This document shows positions 25,481-34,080 of a DNA stretch of 64,000 nucleotides, one piece after another. The notes under the pieces were generated by a model. It saw only the letters and a program-made list of their open reading frames with translations, searched no databases and was not told the origin of the DNA. The position numbers and the translations under genes are program-made. Position 1 is the stretch's first letter. Every line of letters begins with the position of its first letter. The DNA is from Robiginitalea aurantiaca (GTDB taxonomy: Bacteria > Bacteroidota > Bacteroidia > Flavobacteriales > Flavobacteriaceae). The stretch covers positions 310,001 to 374,000 of the forward strand of contig NZ_JAUDUY010000003.1 in the NCBI RefSeq assembly GCF_030380815.1. Direction: 5' to 3'.

Positions 25481-26131
25481 TTATTGAGCCTCTTTTACCA
25501 CGATAAGGGAAGCCTTGGAACCTGTGGAAAGGAGCCATTTATTGGAGAACATCAACTTGCCATTTTCGTTGTAGACATCAATCTGAGCCGTATTCGGCCC
25601 GGAGGACCCCTGGTTCAGCGCTTCGAATTCAAGGCGGTTGAATCCTTCGTCCAGTTCAACATTGATTCCTTTGAAGGCCCCTGTTAACAGCACATTGGGT
25701 TCAACGACCATGCCATTGGCATAGATCCTAACCCGGTCTCCATCCACATATTCGTGATCGCGGCAGACAACCCCGATAAACTTGGAGGCTGTTTTTACAT
25801 CCCCCAGGTACATATCCCCAAAGTGCTCAGATTTACCCTGCTGCCTTTCTGAGATATTTGGTTTGAGGATCAAATTATGGCCTGCCTGCTTTAACTCTGT
25901 ATCGGGTTGCATTTTAACAGGCCTTTTATATAGATCATCGTTGAGGTTGAGATTCGGGGTTTTACCGAAGGTAGAAGGGGTCGAGAGCCCTAGGCCACTT
26001 GAGGTACTGGGGGTAACTCCTTTATCGGGATTTGCCTCAATTCTGAGTTTCCGACTATTGGGTATATCGGTCTGTGCGGATAAGGGTCCGGCAAAACAAC
26101 ATAGCGCGATAAAGGCATATAGGAATCGCAT
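25481..26131 (-). CDS. Secreted protein of unknown function
   Basis: A 216-residue protein with a clear signal peptide (MRFLYAFIALCCFAGPLSAQ). A Ser/Thr/Pro-rich low-complexity stretch (about 38-60) is followed by a C-terminal domain (about 100-216) of alternating hydrophobic strands such as VRIYANGMVVEPNVLL and NRLEFEALNQGSSGPNTAQI. This looks like a beta-sandwich. I do not recognise a named family and it lacks a T9SS tail. It is probably periplasmic or outer-membrane associated. It starts 73 bases after the D-threonine-aldolase-like gene ends, on the same strand. Confidence 0.65.
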   Translation of the reverse strand: MRFLYAFIALCCFAGPLSAQTDIPNSRKLRIEANPDKGVTPSTSSGLGLSTPSTFGKTPNLNLNDDLYKRPVKMQPDTELKQAGHNLILKPNISERQQGKSEHFGDMYLGDVKTASKFIGVVCRDHEYVDGDRVRIYANGMVVEPNVLLTGAFKGINVELDEGFNRLEFEALNQGSSGPNTAQIDVYNENGKLMFSNKWLLSTGSKASLIVVKEAQ

Positions 26132-26204
26132 ACAACCGATTTACAGGGTAAAATTAACAAATACCCTGCCAAACAAAGTTGTAAATTCGTTAAAATGCGC
26201 GGCT

Positions 26205-27326
26205 TTAATCCTGCAAGTGATAGTCTCTTGCAGCTATTTTCCAACTCCCTGTAACGACGCCCTGCTCTACAGTGAGTGCTTTTGGGTATTTAATTACCGT
26301 TGGGCAGATGTGCATGGGGATTGCATAGAATACCATTCCAACGGGCAGGGTGTCAGCTATTTCACTCTCAATCACCAAGTGTTCTTCACTCTGGCTTATT
26401 TGTTTGTTTTCCGGTAATTGGGGAAGATAAATCCGCGGAAAATCCATTTCTGCGGCCACAGCTTTATGCCCGAGATCGAGGCAGAAAATTCCCTGGGCCG
26501 GTTTGCTGATCAATCGGCACAATACCACAGCGGCAGGCAGAAAAGGCATTACAGGAAATTGGGCTCCGTAGCGGGCATCCCATAGCAGTGTTGTCCCAGG
26601 GCTCAGTTCCACGCCCTCCCTTTTGGCGTGGATCGGGAAGGTTGGAGATCCCCCGGCAATGATCACGGGTACATTTAAACCCTCCTTCCTCAGGGTTTCC
26701 CTAAAAGTTTCTACGCTTTTAAAAGCGGTGTCGCAATCTTTTTCCCTTACCGCCCTGTCAGGGTTTCTCAAATGTCCGTCGTAAAGGTGAATCCCACGAC
26801 AATCCAGGTGGCTTGCTGAAGACATGCTCCTGTAGAGTTCGGCTGCCCGGGGGCCCGGGGAGATCCCTGTCCGGTTCATGCCAACATTCAAGTCAATAAA
26901 AACACCGAGTCGAACGCCTTCCGCTTCGCAAGTTTTTTCAAGGGCATTCAGGGCATTCAGATTATCGACAAGGCATGAAAATCGGGTGTGCGGATATTTC
27001 TTTTGCAGTCTTGCCATGCGGCGAATACCCGGTCCGATCAGGGGGTACGCTACCAGGACGTCCCCGGCCTTACACCGGGCCAGCAATTCAGCCTCCGCAA
27101 GGGTGGCACATTTAAATTTTCGGATTCCCACCTCCTGCTGCAGCCCTATAATCTCAGCCATTTTATGGGTTTTAATATGCGGTCTCAGGCGATCGGGACT
27201 CCCTGCAATTTTGAGCATTTGCCCAATATTATATGCGATACGCTCCGGGTAGATCAACAGGGCCGGAGAGTCTATCTGCTCCGTATCCTTAAGGGCATAC
27301 CATGAATTCTGAGTTTCCGGGTCCAT
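26205..27326 (-). CDS. D-threonine aldolase/D-serine dehydratase-family PLP enzyme
   Basis: A 373-residue fold-type III PLP enzyme. The N-terminal barrel holds the PLP-lysine motif PHIKTHK (49-55). The C-terminal domain ends with a metal site, His339-x-Cys341 in IPMHICPTV. The family includes D-threonine aldolase and metal-dependent D-serine dehydratase. The H-x-C pair recalls the zinc ligands of the dehydratase, but assignment between the two activities is uncertain. It is the last gene of a GntP permease-RidA-PLP enzyme set (14-base gap), which favours breakdown of an imported D-hydroxy-amino acid. Confidence 0.85.
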   Translation of the reverse strand: MDPETQNSWYALKDTEQIDSPALLIYPERIAYNIGQMLKIAGSPDRLRPHIKTHKMAEIIGLQQEVGIRKFKCATLAEAELLARCKAGDVLVAYPLIGPGIRRMARLQKKYPHTRFSCLVDNLNALNALEKTCEAEGVRLGVFIDLNVGMNRTGISPGPRAAELYRSMSSASHLDCRGIHLYDGHLRNPDRAVREKDCDTAFKSVETFRETLRKEGLNVPVIIAGGSPTFPIHAKREGVELSPGTTLLWDARYGAQFPVMPFLPAAVVLCRLISKPAQGIFCLDLGHKAVAAEMDFPRIYLPQLPENKQISQSEEHLVIESEIADTLPVGMVFYAIPMHICPTVIKYPKALTVEQGVVTGSWKIAARDYHLQD

Positions 27327-27340
27327 TTTAAAGCATTGGA

Positions 27341-27814
27341 TTAGTTGCTGTGCAGTTTAAAAATCGCTTCAATTTCCACGGCTACATTCCCGGGCAGAAA
27401 CATCCCTACCGCAGATCGGGCCCCAACCCCTTTTTCAGGTCCAAACACCTCTGCCATCAATTCGCTGTAACCATTAATTACATAGGGATAGTCGTGAAAA
27501 TCGGGACTGCCGTTGACCATCCCGAGAGACTTGACAAGGTAATCCAGGGTGTCCAGAGGCCCGAAATGGGTTCGTATGGTTGACAGCATTGTAAGCCCAA
27601 CCTGACGGGCAGCTGCCTTTGCCGCCTCCCGGTCAATGTCGATACCGGCGCGTCCACAGATGTACGAGCCGTCTGCCTTCATTGGCGCTTGCCCTGATAC
27701 ATACAGGTAGCCGTCCGTTACGCGAATGGGTTTGTACAATCCGGCCGGAGGTGGTGCTGGTGGCAGCTTCAGACCTAAGGCTTGTAAGCGTTTTTCGGGT
27801 GTTGTGTGTTCCAT
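27341..27814 (-). CDS. RidA-family enamine/imine deaminase
   Basis: A 157-residue protein of the longer RidA/YjgF subgroup, with DGYLYVSGQAPMKADGSY near 33-50, STIRTHFGPLDTLDYLVK and NGYSELMAEVFG, and the closing NVAVEIEAIFKL. RidA proteins hydrolyse reactive 2-aminoacrylate-type enamines released by PLP dehydratases. The ATG at 27814 is chosen because an earlier in-frame start would run into the GntP gene. Its position between a permease and a PLP enzyme fits a role in clearing that enzyme's intermediate. Confidence 0.87.
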   Translation of the reverse strand: MEHTTPEKRLQALGLKLPPAPPPAGLYKPIRVTDGYLYVSGQAPMKADGSYICGRAGIDIDREAAKAAARQVGLTMLSTIRTHFGPLDTLDYLVKSLGMVNGSPDFHDYPYVINGYSELMAEVFGPEKGVGARSAVGMFLPGNVAVEIEAIFKLHSN

Positions 27815-27825
27815 ATGAATTTGTT

Positions 27826-29142
27826 TTATAAGAAAGCGTCGAGTATCAGTACCCCTATAAGTCCCATAATGCCAACCGTGGTTTCCATTACGGTCCATGT
27901 GCGGAGTGTATCCGCTACCGAAAGGTTGAAGTACTCTTTAAAGAGCCAGAATCCGCTGTCGTTGACATGGGAAAGCATCAGGCTGCCGGAACCAATGGCC
28001 AGGACCATGAGTTCAGGGGCGACTCCTGAAGTGCCGATCAGCGGAAGTACAATCCCTGCTGCGGTAAGTCCTGCTACCGTCGCAGAACCTACGCACACCC
28101 GGATTACCGTTGCGATTCCCCAGGCCAGGATAAGGGGTGATACACTGGACTGGGATAATAAGGCTCCAATGTACTGACTTACACCACTTTGGATAAGTAC
28201 TTCTTTGAGGGCTCCCGCCCCGGCTATAATCAGGAGGACCATGGTGATCCCTGAAACCGAATCCCCTGCCGATGTCATCACTTCCTTCATCGTCCTGCCA
28301 CGGGCCAGTCCGAGGGTATAAATAGCCACAAGGACAGATAGCAACATGGCGATCACCGGATTGCCAAGAAATTGAATCGCTTTGGAAATCCAGAGGGTTT
28401 CCGGAAGAAAAAATCCTGAAAGTGCCGCCATTCCGATCAATACAACAGGGAGCAAGGCCGTGAGAATACTTACCCAAATCCCCGGCATTTCCTCTTCTGA
28501 AAGTATTTTGGGGTTTACAAATTCCTTAAGCGGGCTCGCTGGAATTTTGGTAAAAAACCGCGACAAAAAGGGTCCGGCTACCGCGATGGCGGGAATGGCG
28601 ATAAGAATGCCGTACAAAAGGGTTTTTCCCAGATCTGCCTGAAAAATCTCAGATATGGCCGTGGGTGCAGGATGAGGCGGGAGATATCCGTGTGTAACCG
28701 AGAGGGAGGCGAGCATGGGCATGCCGACATAGAGCAGGGGCAACCCGGTGGCTGCTGCCACTGTGAACACCAATGGCACAAGAATGACGAAGCCTACCGT
28801 GTAAAACATCGGAATACCCACAATAAAGCCTGTAAGTACTACAGCCCATTGTACATTCTTTTTTCCGAATCGGGAGACCAGCTGGGAAGTAATTCTCTGG
28901 GCTGCTCCACTATCTGCTACCAGTTTGCCCAGCATGGCGCCAAGGCCCAATATGATCAGCAGGAACCCCAGCGTATTGCCAATCCCGTCTTCGATAGCCG
29001 CCACCAGGGTTTCAAGATCCATGCCTTCAGCAAGGCCTACGGCCAGAGATACGATAATAAAGGCAATAAACGCATTGAGTTTAAAACGTGCGATCAGCAG
29101 GAATAACAGGAGAATCCCCAGGATAACAATTAACAAAGGCAT
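27826..29142 (-). CDS. GntP-family permease
   Basis: A 438-residue transporter with about 12 hydrophobic segments, starting MPLLIVILGILLLFLLIA, with family blocks GLGAMLGKLVADSGAA and PPHPAPTAI near 153-161. The C-terminal LSHVNDSGFWLFKEYF block is also typical. GntP members import gluconate and related acids, and one branch (DsdX) imports D-serine. Because the genes after it encode RidA and a D-amino-acid PLP enzyme, D-serine or a similar compound is a better guess than gluconate. It is the first gene of the three-gene unit, 11 bases before ridA. Confidence 0.88.
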   Translation of the reverse strand: MPLLIVILGILLLFLLIARFKLNAFIAFIIVSLAVGLAEGMDLETLVAAIEDGIGNTLGFLLIILGLGAMLGKLVADSGAAQRITSQLVSRFGKKNVQWAVVLTGFIVGIPMFYTVGFVILVPLVFTVAAATGLPLLYVGMPMLASLSVTHGYLPPHPAPTAISEIFQADLGKTLLYGILIAIPAIAVAGPFLSRFFTKIPASPLKEFVNPKILSEEEMPGIWVSILTALLPVVLIGMAALSGFFLPETLWISKAIQFLGNPVIAMLLSVLVAIYTLGLARGRTMKEVMTSAGDSVSGITMVLLIIAGAGALKEVLIQSGVSQYIGALLSQSSVSPLILAWGIATVIRVCVGSATVAGLTAAGIVLPLIGTSGVAPELMVLAIGSGSLMLSHVNDSGFWLFKEYFNLSVADTLRTWTVMETTVGIMGLIGVLILDAFL

Positions 29143-29205
29143 TGCACAGGATCAGGTTGGTTTCGGTTTAAAGATACATTTTTCCCTATTCTAGTTCCAA
29201 TTGGG

Positions 29206-30357
29206 CTAAGGGGAATAAGGCATCCTTTCTGTTTTGTCCCTGACTGTCTTTTTCAGCCCAAAAAAAGGATGTAACCATGGAAGAGGAAGAATAACCAGCT
29301 GGTAGAGGAGGTAACACCCCCCGAAAGTCCCGAAAGTAAGCATGAAGGCTTTAGGCCAGAATCCCCAGTTGAGATCCATAATGAAATATGCGATAATCAG
29401 TGTCAGGGTCTGATGAAGGATATAAAAAGGGTATACGGCCCGATTGAAATACCTAAGCCATTTACTGGGTTTGTTCAGGTAAACGGCACTATACCCGAAG
29501 AGCACGAAAATCCAGGTCCAGAGGTTGAAGACTTTAAAACCGGCCTCCGTGAAATGGCGCAAGGAGCTATCTTCGAATTGCCAGATCACAGCCAAAACAA
29601 GAAAACTGCCAATCCCGAGCATCAGGTTTCTTCTGCGATATCGGGTAACATTGTCCCAAAAATCCTCACCACTTGCCAATAGCAAGAACCCGTAGACAAA
29701 GAGCGTCCCGAAATTCAGTAATGCAAACCAGTCGCCTACCAGCGCATGGGTCACATTAAAGAAGGGCTCAAGCAGGGCCTCCATAAGGTAGAGGGGCAAA
29801 ATAAACACGATCCAGCCCCATGGGCTTTTTAATTTGGCCCGGACCCAGGAAACCCCTTTTCCAGGTCGGTCAATGATCCGGCGGAAGGGCCAGGCCATCA
29901 CCAGGGAATAAACCAGTAAATAGGGCAGAAACCAGAGGTGGTGCCAGCTCAAATTTCCCTCCGGGTAGATTCCGCTAAAGGCTTCAGAAGGAAAGTAACT
30001 CCAATAGGAGCCATGAAATTCCCCGTTTGCCAGGCGTTCTAAATACACCTGTGGTGGAACGATAAGGAGCATCCCGAAAATCAGCGGGATACCAAGGCGG
30101 CGTAAACGTTCCCAGGAGTACTGTGCGGGCGAACGAAAAGAATATGCGTAATACGTACCCATGCCCGAAATCAGAAAAAGGATGGGCAAACGCCATTGAT
30201 TCACAAAGAGCATGGGCCATCGCAATTCCGGATAGATGACATTGTTTTTAAGATGCCAGCCCCAGGGGACGAAGAACATCCCAACATGGTAGAAGATCAA
30301 AAGGGCAAACACACCTACACGTAACCAGTCTAAATCGTAACGTCTTAATTTTTGCAT
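29206..30357 (-). CDS. Acyltransferase family 3 membrane protein (OpgC-like)
   Basis: A 383-residue protein with about ten membrane helices. The N-terminal YDLDWLRVGVFALLIFYHVG contains the Arg and His of the Acyl_transf_3 family, and WHHLWFLPYLLVYSL is a second conserved block. Members transfer acyl groups (acetyl, succinyl) to extracytoplasmic polysaccharides or glucans. The acceptor is unknown. It is followed on its upstream side by the metallophosphoesterase gene with a 68-base gap, so the two may be co-transcribed. Confidence 0.85.
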   Translation of the reverse strand: MQKLRRYDLDWLRVGVFALLIFYHVGMFFVPWGWHLKNNVIYPELRWPMLFVNQWRLPILFLISGMGTYYAYSFRSPAQYSWERLRRLGIPLIFGMLLIVPPQVYLERLANGEFHGSYWSYFPSEAFSGIYPEGNLSWHHLWFLPYLLVYSLVMAWPFRRIIDRPGKGVSWVRAKLKSPWGWIVFILPLYLMEALLEPFFNVTHALVGDWFALLNFGTLFVYGFLLLASGEDFWDNVTRYRRRNLMLGIGSFLVLAVIWQFEDSSLRHFTEAGFKVFNLWTWIFVLFGYSAVYLNKPSKWLRYFNRAVYPFYILHQTLTLIIAYFIMDLNWGFWPKAFMLTFGTFGGCYLLYQLVILPLPWLHPFFGLKKTVRDKTERMPYSP

Positions 30358-30425
30358 CGGAAATTTTGTTTTAAATACCCGATCGGAATTTGAGCTATGA
30401 GGTCTTCCAGTGATGCCATAAAGTA

Positions 30426-31322
30426 TTAGGTAATGGAGTAGTCCTTCAGGTATTGGGGCCCTTCAAGGACCAGTCTGACAACCCGGAGGTTTCCTTCATC
30501 CGAGGTGGAAATGAGCCATTTGATCAGCGTGATCTGACCCTTCTCTATTTCAATACCAGTGATGCTCCTGGGGTGTACACAACTCCCATCATTAAACAAA
30601 GGGATTTCACCGGGTTCCGGAAACCTGGGTCGGTGGGTATGTCCCACAATGGTCATTGTCAGATTGCGGCTCAGAATCCATTTCTTTAAGCGTTTCTCGA
30701 TCCGAATGAGCTCTTTATAATTTTTTGCGGGAGAGGTGGGGTCTGCTATACCCCAGACTTGCAACGGTTTCCATAGAATTCGAACCATAAACCGGCTCCA
30801 CCGCCAGAAGGTATAGTTCCACCAGTCCGCCTGGTGCCCGTGGCACAGAAAAATTTCCTGACCCGTACCCTCGTGTTCCAGGATTAGCCCTTCATGGTAG
30901 GTCAGGCCGTCGAACAGGGCTTTTTCCTTTCCGTCTATGGGTTCAAAGTAGGTGTGGAGATTTTCCTTCACTACCTCTGGGTCCTTGTATACCATGTCGT
31001 GATTCCCCCAAATCAAGTGAAGTCGATTATCGAGATGAAACAACTTCAGAAGCTGATATACGTTTTTATGGGCCTCAAAAATAGATTCGAACTTAATGTT
31101 TTCCCACAATTCATCTCCGTCACCCAGTTCGATATAGTGAAAACCGTTGTGGTAATACTGCTTAAGGGCATGGAAATAGATGTTGCGGTTGTTGGCGAAT
31201 TCGTCCGCGAAACTGTTATCACCCCGGTGACAATCACTGAAAAAGATAAACTTGGAATCGTCGTTAAAGGGAATTCGCGTTGCTTGGGTATAAGCCCTGT
31301 CCAGACGTTTAGCAGATCCCAT
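30426..31322 (-). CDS. Calcineurin-like metallophosphoesterase
   Basis: A 298-residue cytoplasmic-looking phosphoesterase with all family motifs: Asp30-x-His32 in FFSDCHRGD, GDGDELW near 67-73, GNHDM at 106-110, CHGHQADWW, and the final GHTHRPRFPEPG. A basic middle segment (AKNYKELIRIEKRLKKW) is predicted helical. Substrates in this broad family range from phosphoproteins to lipid A precursors and nucleotides. Nothing here fixes the choice. No signal peptide is visible. The start at 31322 gives the DCH motif the normal distance from the N-terminus. Confidence 0.87.
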   Translation of the reverse strand: MGSAKRLDRAYTQATRIPFNDDSKFIFFSDCHRGDNSFADEFANNRNIYFHALKQYYHNGFHYIELGDGDELWENIKFESIFEAHKNVYQLLKLFHLDNRLHLIWGNHDMVYKDPEVVKENLHTYFEPIDGKEKALFDGLTYHEGLILEHEGTGQEIFLCHGHQADWWNYTFWRWSRFMVRILWKPLQVWGIADPTSPAKNYKELIRIEKRLKKWILSRNLTMTIVGHTHRPRFPEPGEIPLFNDGSCVHPRSITGIEIEKGQITLIKWLISTSDEGNLRVVRLVLEGPQYLKDYSIT

Positions 31323-31710
31323 AAGTGGATAGAAGGGAATGTTAGGGTTATAAGAGGGAAGAAATCAAACAGGAGACCTGAGGCGGCTAAGCGGATTTCA
31401 AACCCTTTGAGTCATTAATTGTAAAGCCTTTTGAGTAAATATAGGAAAAAGCCCTGAGTCCGGGATTCGCGACCCAACCCCAAGACCAGGTTCAGTAGGA
31501 GAAGCCGGAAATCTCAGTCAGAGGCCAACTACCTAAGGGATACCATAAGGGAATTAGGGCTGCAATGAGGCTGCAGTAAATGAGTGGAATTTCCAGTTTT
31601 GACGTGGCCATTTATCCGATATGTAGGAATAGTAACACATTGATAATAAAACTTTTGTAATTTTGTATCCACATGGGAGACTAACATACAAGACTCCTTT
31701 TGGTTCAGGT
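31323..31710. other. Intergenic region between divergent phosphoesterase and GAF genes
   Basis: A 388-base gap between divergent starts. The right end carries a -7 box for the GAF gene (31658-31665). The middle (about 31380-31600) is GC-rich with several imperfect repeats of AGGGATA/AAGGGAAT type and a GCTGCAATGAGGCTGCAG direct repeat at about 31559-31576. I find no tRNA, no credible reading frame and no terminator. A small RNA cannot be excluded. Confidence 0.45.
31658..31665 (+). promoter_or_regulatory. -7 box for the GAF-domain gene
   Basis: TAATTTTG fits TAnnTTTG and ends 46 bases before the chosen ATG at 31711. This supports that start over an in-frame upstream ATG or alternative codon near 31663, which would overlap the box. 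Confidence 0.5.
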
Positions 31711-34071
31711 ATGGAACAACAACTACCCTTTAAGATACTGATCAGCTTTGACAAGTTTGTCAGGTATTATGAAGAACTCGCAAAATCCGGGAACAAATTC
31801 GAGCGCAATAAGGCGGCGCGGATTCTGGAAGCGCAAAAACCGTATCCTGAATTACGCGAGGGTTTTACCGATGTTGCCACACTGGAAAAACATCGGGAGG
31901 TGCTGCAAATACTCCTTACCGATGCATTTTCAGGAGTGTTGAGCGACAACGAAATCAAGGCGGTTTCCCTCCCTTATGTCAATGTCCTTTTTAACCCATC
32001 CCGTCGTCTCAAAAAAATATTGGAGGCTGCTGGGCCGGGGTACGAGCCGATCTTACAGAATGGGGATGAGGACTTTGATTACATCATGGCCTGCACGGTA
32101 ATATTAAATTTTTACTTTGGATATCATTTGGATTTCACTAGGCCCTACACCTTTCAAATCCCCAGTGCAGAAGGAGTGATGCATTATTATCGGGTGATGT
32201 ACAACGCGGATTTTATGGAAATCATTCCTCAAAAAGGCGCTCCTGAAATTACGCAGAAGGATGTAGATGAACTGTTGGCCAGGCCGCATGACGTGGAATT
32301 TTGGAAAAGCAAGATTCCCCCTAACAGTTTTGTTTCAAAGGGGTTTGTTATTGCAAATCTGTTTAATGCGACCAGTGAATACGCCATCTCTGCTATCAAG
32401 TCCAGCCTGATTGGCCGGATGGATAGGCGCACGGAAAATTTTATTGATGGTCTTGAAGACACATTCCGCTCATTTTTTGATTTACAAGATCTGAAAATCG
32501 GGTTTATTACCTATAGCGAGTACAGGAACGCTTTTGAAAAAGTAGAGGGGAATCGCGTTAAAAGCTTTATCCTGAAGGATCAGAGTGCCAAGGAATGTAA
32601 AAAGGCGCTTTGTATCGGATCCTACGAAAAACTTATCGAACAGCATTCGTATCACGTAGTGCCGGATGTTGCTAAATTTCTTGAAAACTCAAAAGGGAAT
32701 GCCTTGTACAAGGGACTTTTGAAGCAGGGGATCGAAAGCGCCATTTTTGCTCCTATAACCGATCAGGGTGAATTACTGGGTGTTCTGGAACTCGTATCTG
32801 CCAGAGCGAATGTACTCAACGGGGTAAATGCGACCAAATTGGACGATGTCATGCCCTATTTAGCCGCGACTATATCCCGTACAAAAACAGAGGAAGCCAA
32901 TTTGATTGATGCGGTAATCCAGCATGAGTGTACAACCATTCACGATTCAGTCCTTTGGAGATTCAAGGAAGAGGCCAGGCGCTTCATAAGATCTGATGAA
33001 GAAGGCAAACGGCCAAATTTCAAGGAAATATCCTTTCGCGATGTACACCCCCTTTTCGGACAGGTCGATATTAAGGGATCCTCCGAGGCCAGAAATAGCG
33101 CTGTTCAGAAGGACCTGCTTATTCAGTTATCAGCGATACGCTCCATTCTCCAACGTTTGCTTGATGACTTCGGGTTACCCATTTACGAGGAGTTGATCTT
33201 CAGGGTAAACGAACATATGACTGAGATTAATGAACTTCTGCTCAATAATGCAGAACAGAGCATATTCAATTTTGTCAGGGAGGAGATCATTCCGGTTTTC
33301 AGGCATGTTAAGACCCTGGATAAGGATCTCAGGGATCTGGTAAAGTTTTATGAGGAAGGGATAGACTCCGAAATGCAGGCCTACTATGATCATAGAAAGA
33401 ATTACGACATCAGCGTACGGCAGATCAACCAATCCCTGACACGACACCTGGACCAGCGTCAGGAAGAGGCTCAGAAAATGTTTCCGCACTATTATGAACG
33501 GTATCAAACCGATGGGGTGGAACACAATATGTATATCGGAACCTCAATCGTACAGGACCGTACTTTTGACCATTTGTATTTGCAAAATCTCAGGCTTTGG
33601 CAACTGCAGGTGATGTGTGAAATGGAGAATGCCCATTACAGGATTAAGCCCACACTTCCGATATCCCTGGATGTTGCCTCACTCATCATGGTGCACAATA
33701 CAGAGATCACCATTCGGTTCAGAATGGATGAGAAGCGCTTCGATGTAGATGGCACATATAATGCGCGGTATGAAATCATCAAAAAACGCATTGATAAAGC
33801 TTATATCAAGGGAAAAAGGGAGCGACTCACACAGCCCGGCAAGATGGTGATTGTCTATTCTCAGAAGAGTGACGAATTGGAATACCTCGGATACATCTCA
33901 TTTTTGAGGTCCAAAGGCTACTTTACGGACGCCATTGAAATTGTAGACCTGGAAAGTGTTCAGGGTGTTTCCGGATTGAAGGCCATAAGGGCCGATATTC
34001 TATACAGCAGGGATGCGGAAGAGCAGCGCACGTATACCTATCAGGATTTGATGGAAACCCTGGAATCATAA
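31711..34071 (+). CDS. Large GAF-domain protein of unknown output
   Basis: A 786-residue soluble protein. The N-terminal 230 residues are mixed and unassigned. A GAF-like domain lies at about 235-400 (GFITYSEYRNAF, SYHVVPDVAKFL, SAIFAPITDQGELLGVLELVS). A long helical middle (about 400-640) and a C-terminal domain of mixed alpha/beta character (about 640-786) follow. I see no kinase, cyclase, GGDEF or DNA-binding motif. GAF domains bind small ligands such as cyclic nucleotides. The gene converges with the HD-PycTM gene (9 bases between stops). Similar proteins are known in flavobacteria only as GAF-domain proteins. Confidence 0.75.
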   Translation: MEQQLPFKILISFDKFVRYYEELAKSGNKFERNKAARILEAQKPYPELREGFTDVATLEKHREVLQILLTDAFSGVLSDNEIKAVSLPYVNVLFNPSRRLKKILEAAGPGYEPILQNGDEDFDYIMACTVILNFYFGYHLDFTRPYTFQIPSAEGVMHYYRVMYNADFMEIIPQKGAPEITQKDVDELLARPHDVEFWKSKIPPNSFVSKGFVIANLFNATSEYAISAIKSSLIGRMDRRTENFIDGLEDTFRSFFDLQDLKIGFITYSEYRNAFEKVEGNRVKSFILKDQSAKECKKALCIGSYEKLIEQHSYHVVPDVAKFLENSKGNALYKGLLKQGIESAIFAPITDQGELLGVLELVSARANVLNGVNATKLDDVMPYLAATISRTKTEEANLIDAVIQHECTTIHDSVLWRFKEEARRFIRSDEEGKRPNFKEISFRDVHPLFGQVDIKGSSEARNSAVQKDLLIQLSAIRSILQRLLDDFGLPIYEELIFRVNEHMTEINELLLNNAEQSIFNFVREEIIPVFRHVKTLDKDLRDLVKFYEEGIDSEMQAYYDHRKNYDISVRQINQSLTRHLDQRQEEAQKMFPHYYERYQTDGVEHNMYIGTSIVQDRTFDHLYLQNLRLWQLQVMCEMENAHYRIKPTLPISLDVASLIMVHNTEITIRFRMDEKRFDVDGTYNARYEIIKKRIDKAYIKGKRERLTQPGKMVIVYSQKSDELEYLGYISFLRSKGYFTDAIEIVDLESVQGVSGLKAIRADILYSRDAEEQRTYTYQDLMETLES

Positions 34072-34080
34072 ACTCCTTGA

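Noticed and set aside
27826-29142. Annotating the GntP protein firmly as a gluconate transporter
   Set aside because: No gluconate kinase or other gluconate gene is present; the adjacent RidA and D-amino-acid-type PLP enzyme suggest another substrate.
31323-31660. Possible tRNA or tmRNA remnant
   Set aside because: No cloverleaf, T-loop consensus in context, or CCA end could be assembled from this gap.
31663-34071. The GAF gene as a Pycsar cyclase partner of the HD-PycTM gene
   Set aside because: No adenylate/uridylate cyclase motif is visible, so a complete Pycsar system cannot be claimed here.
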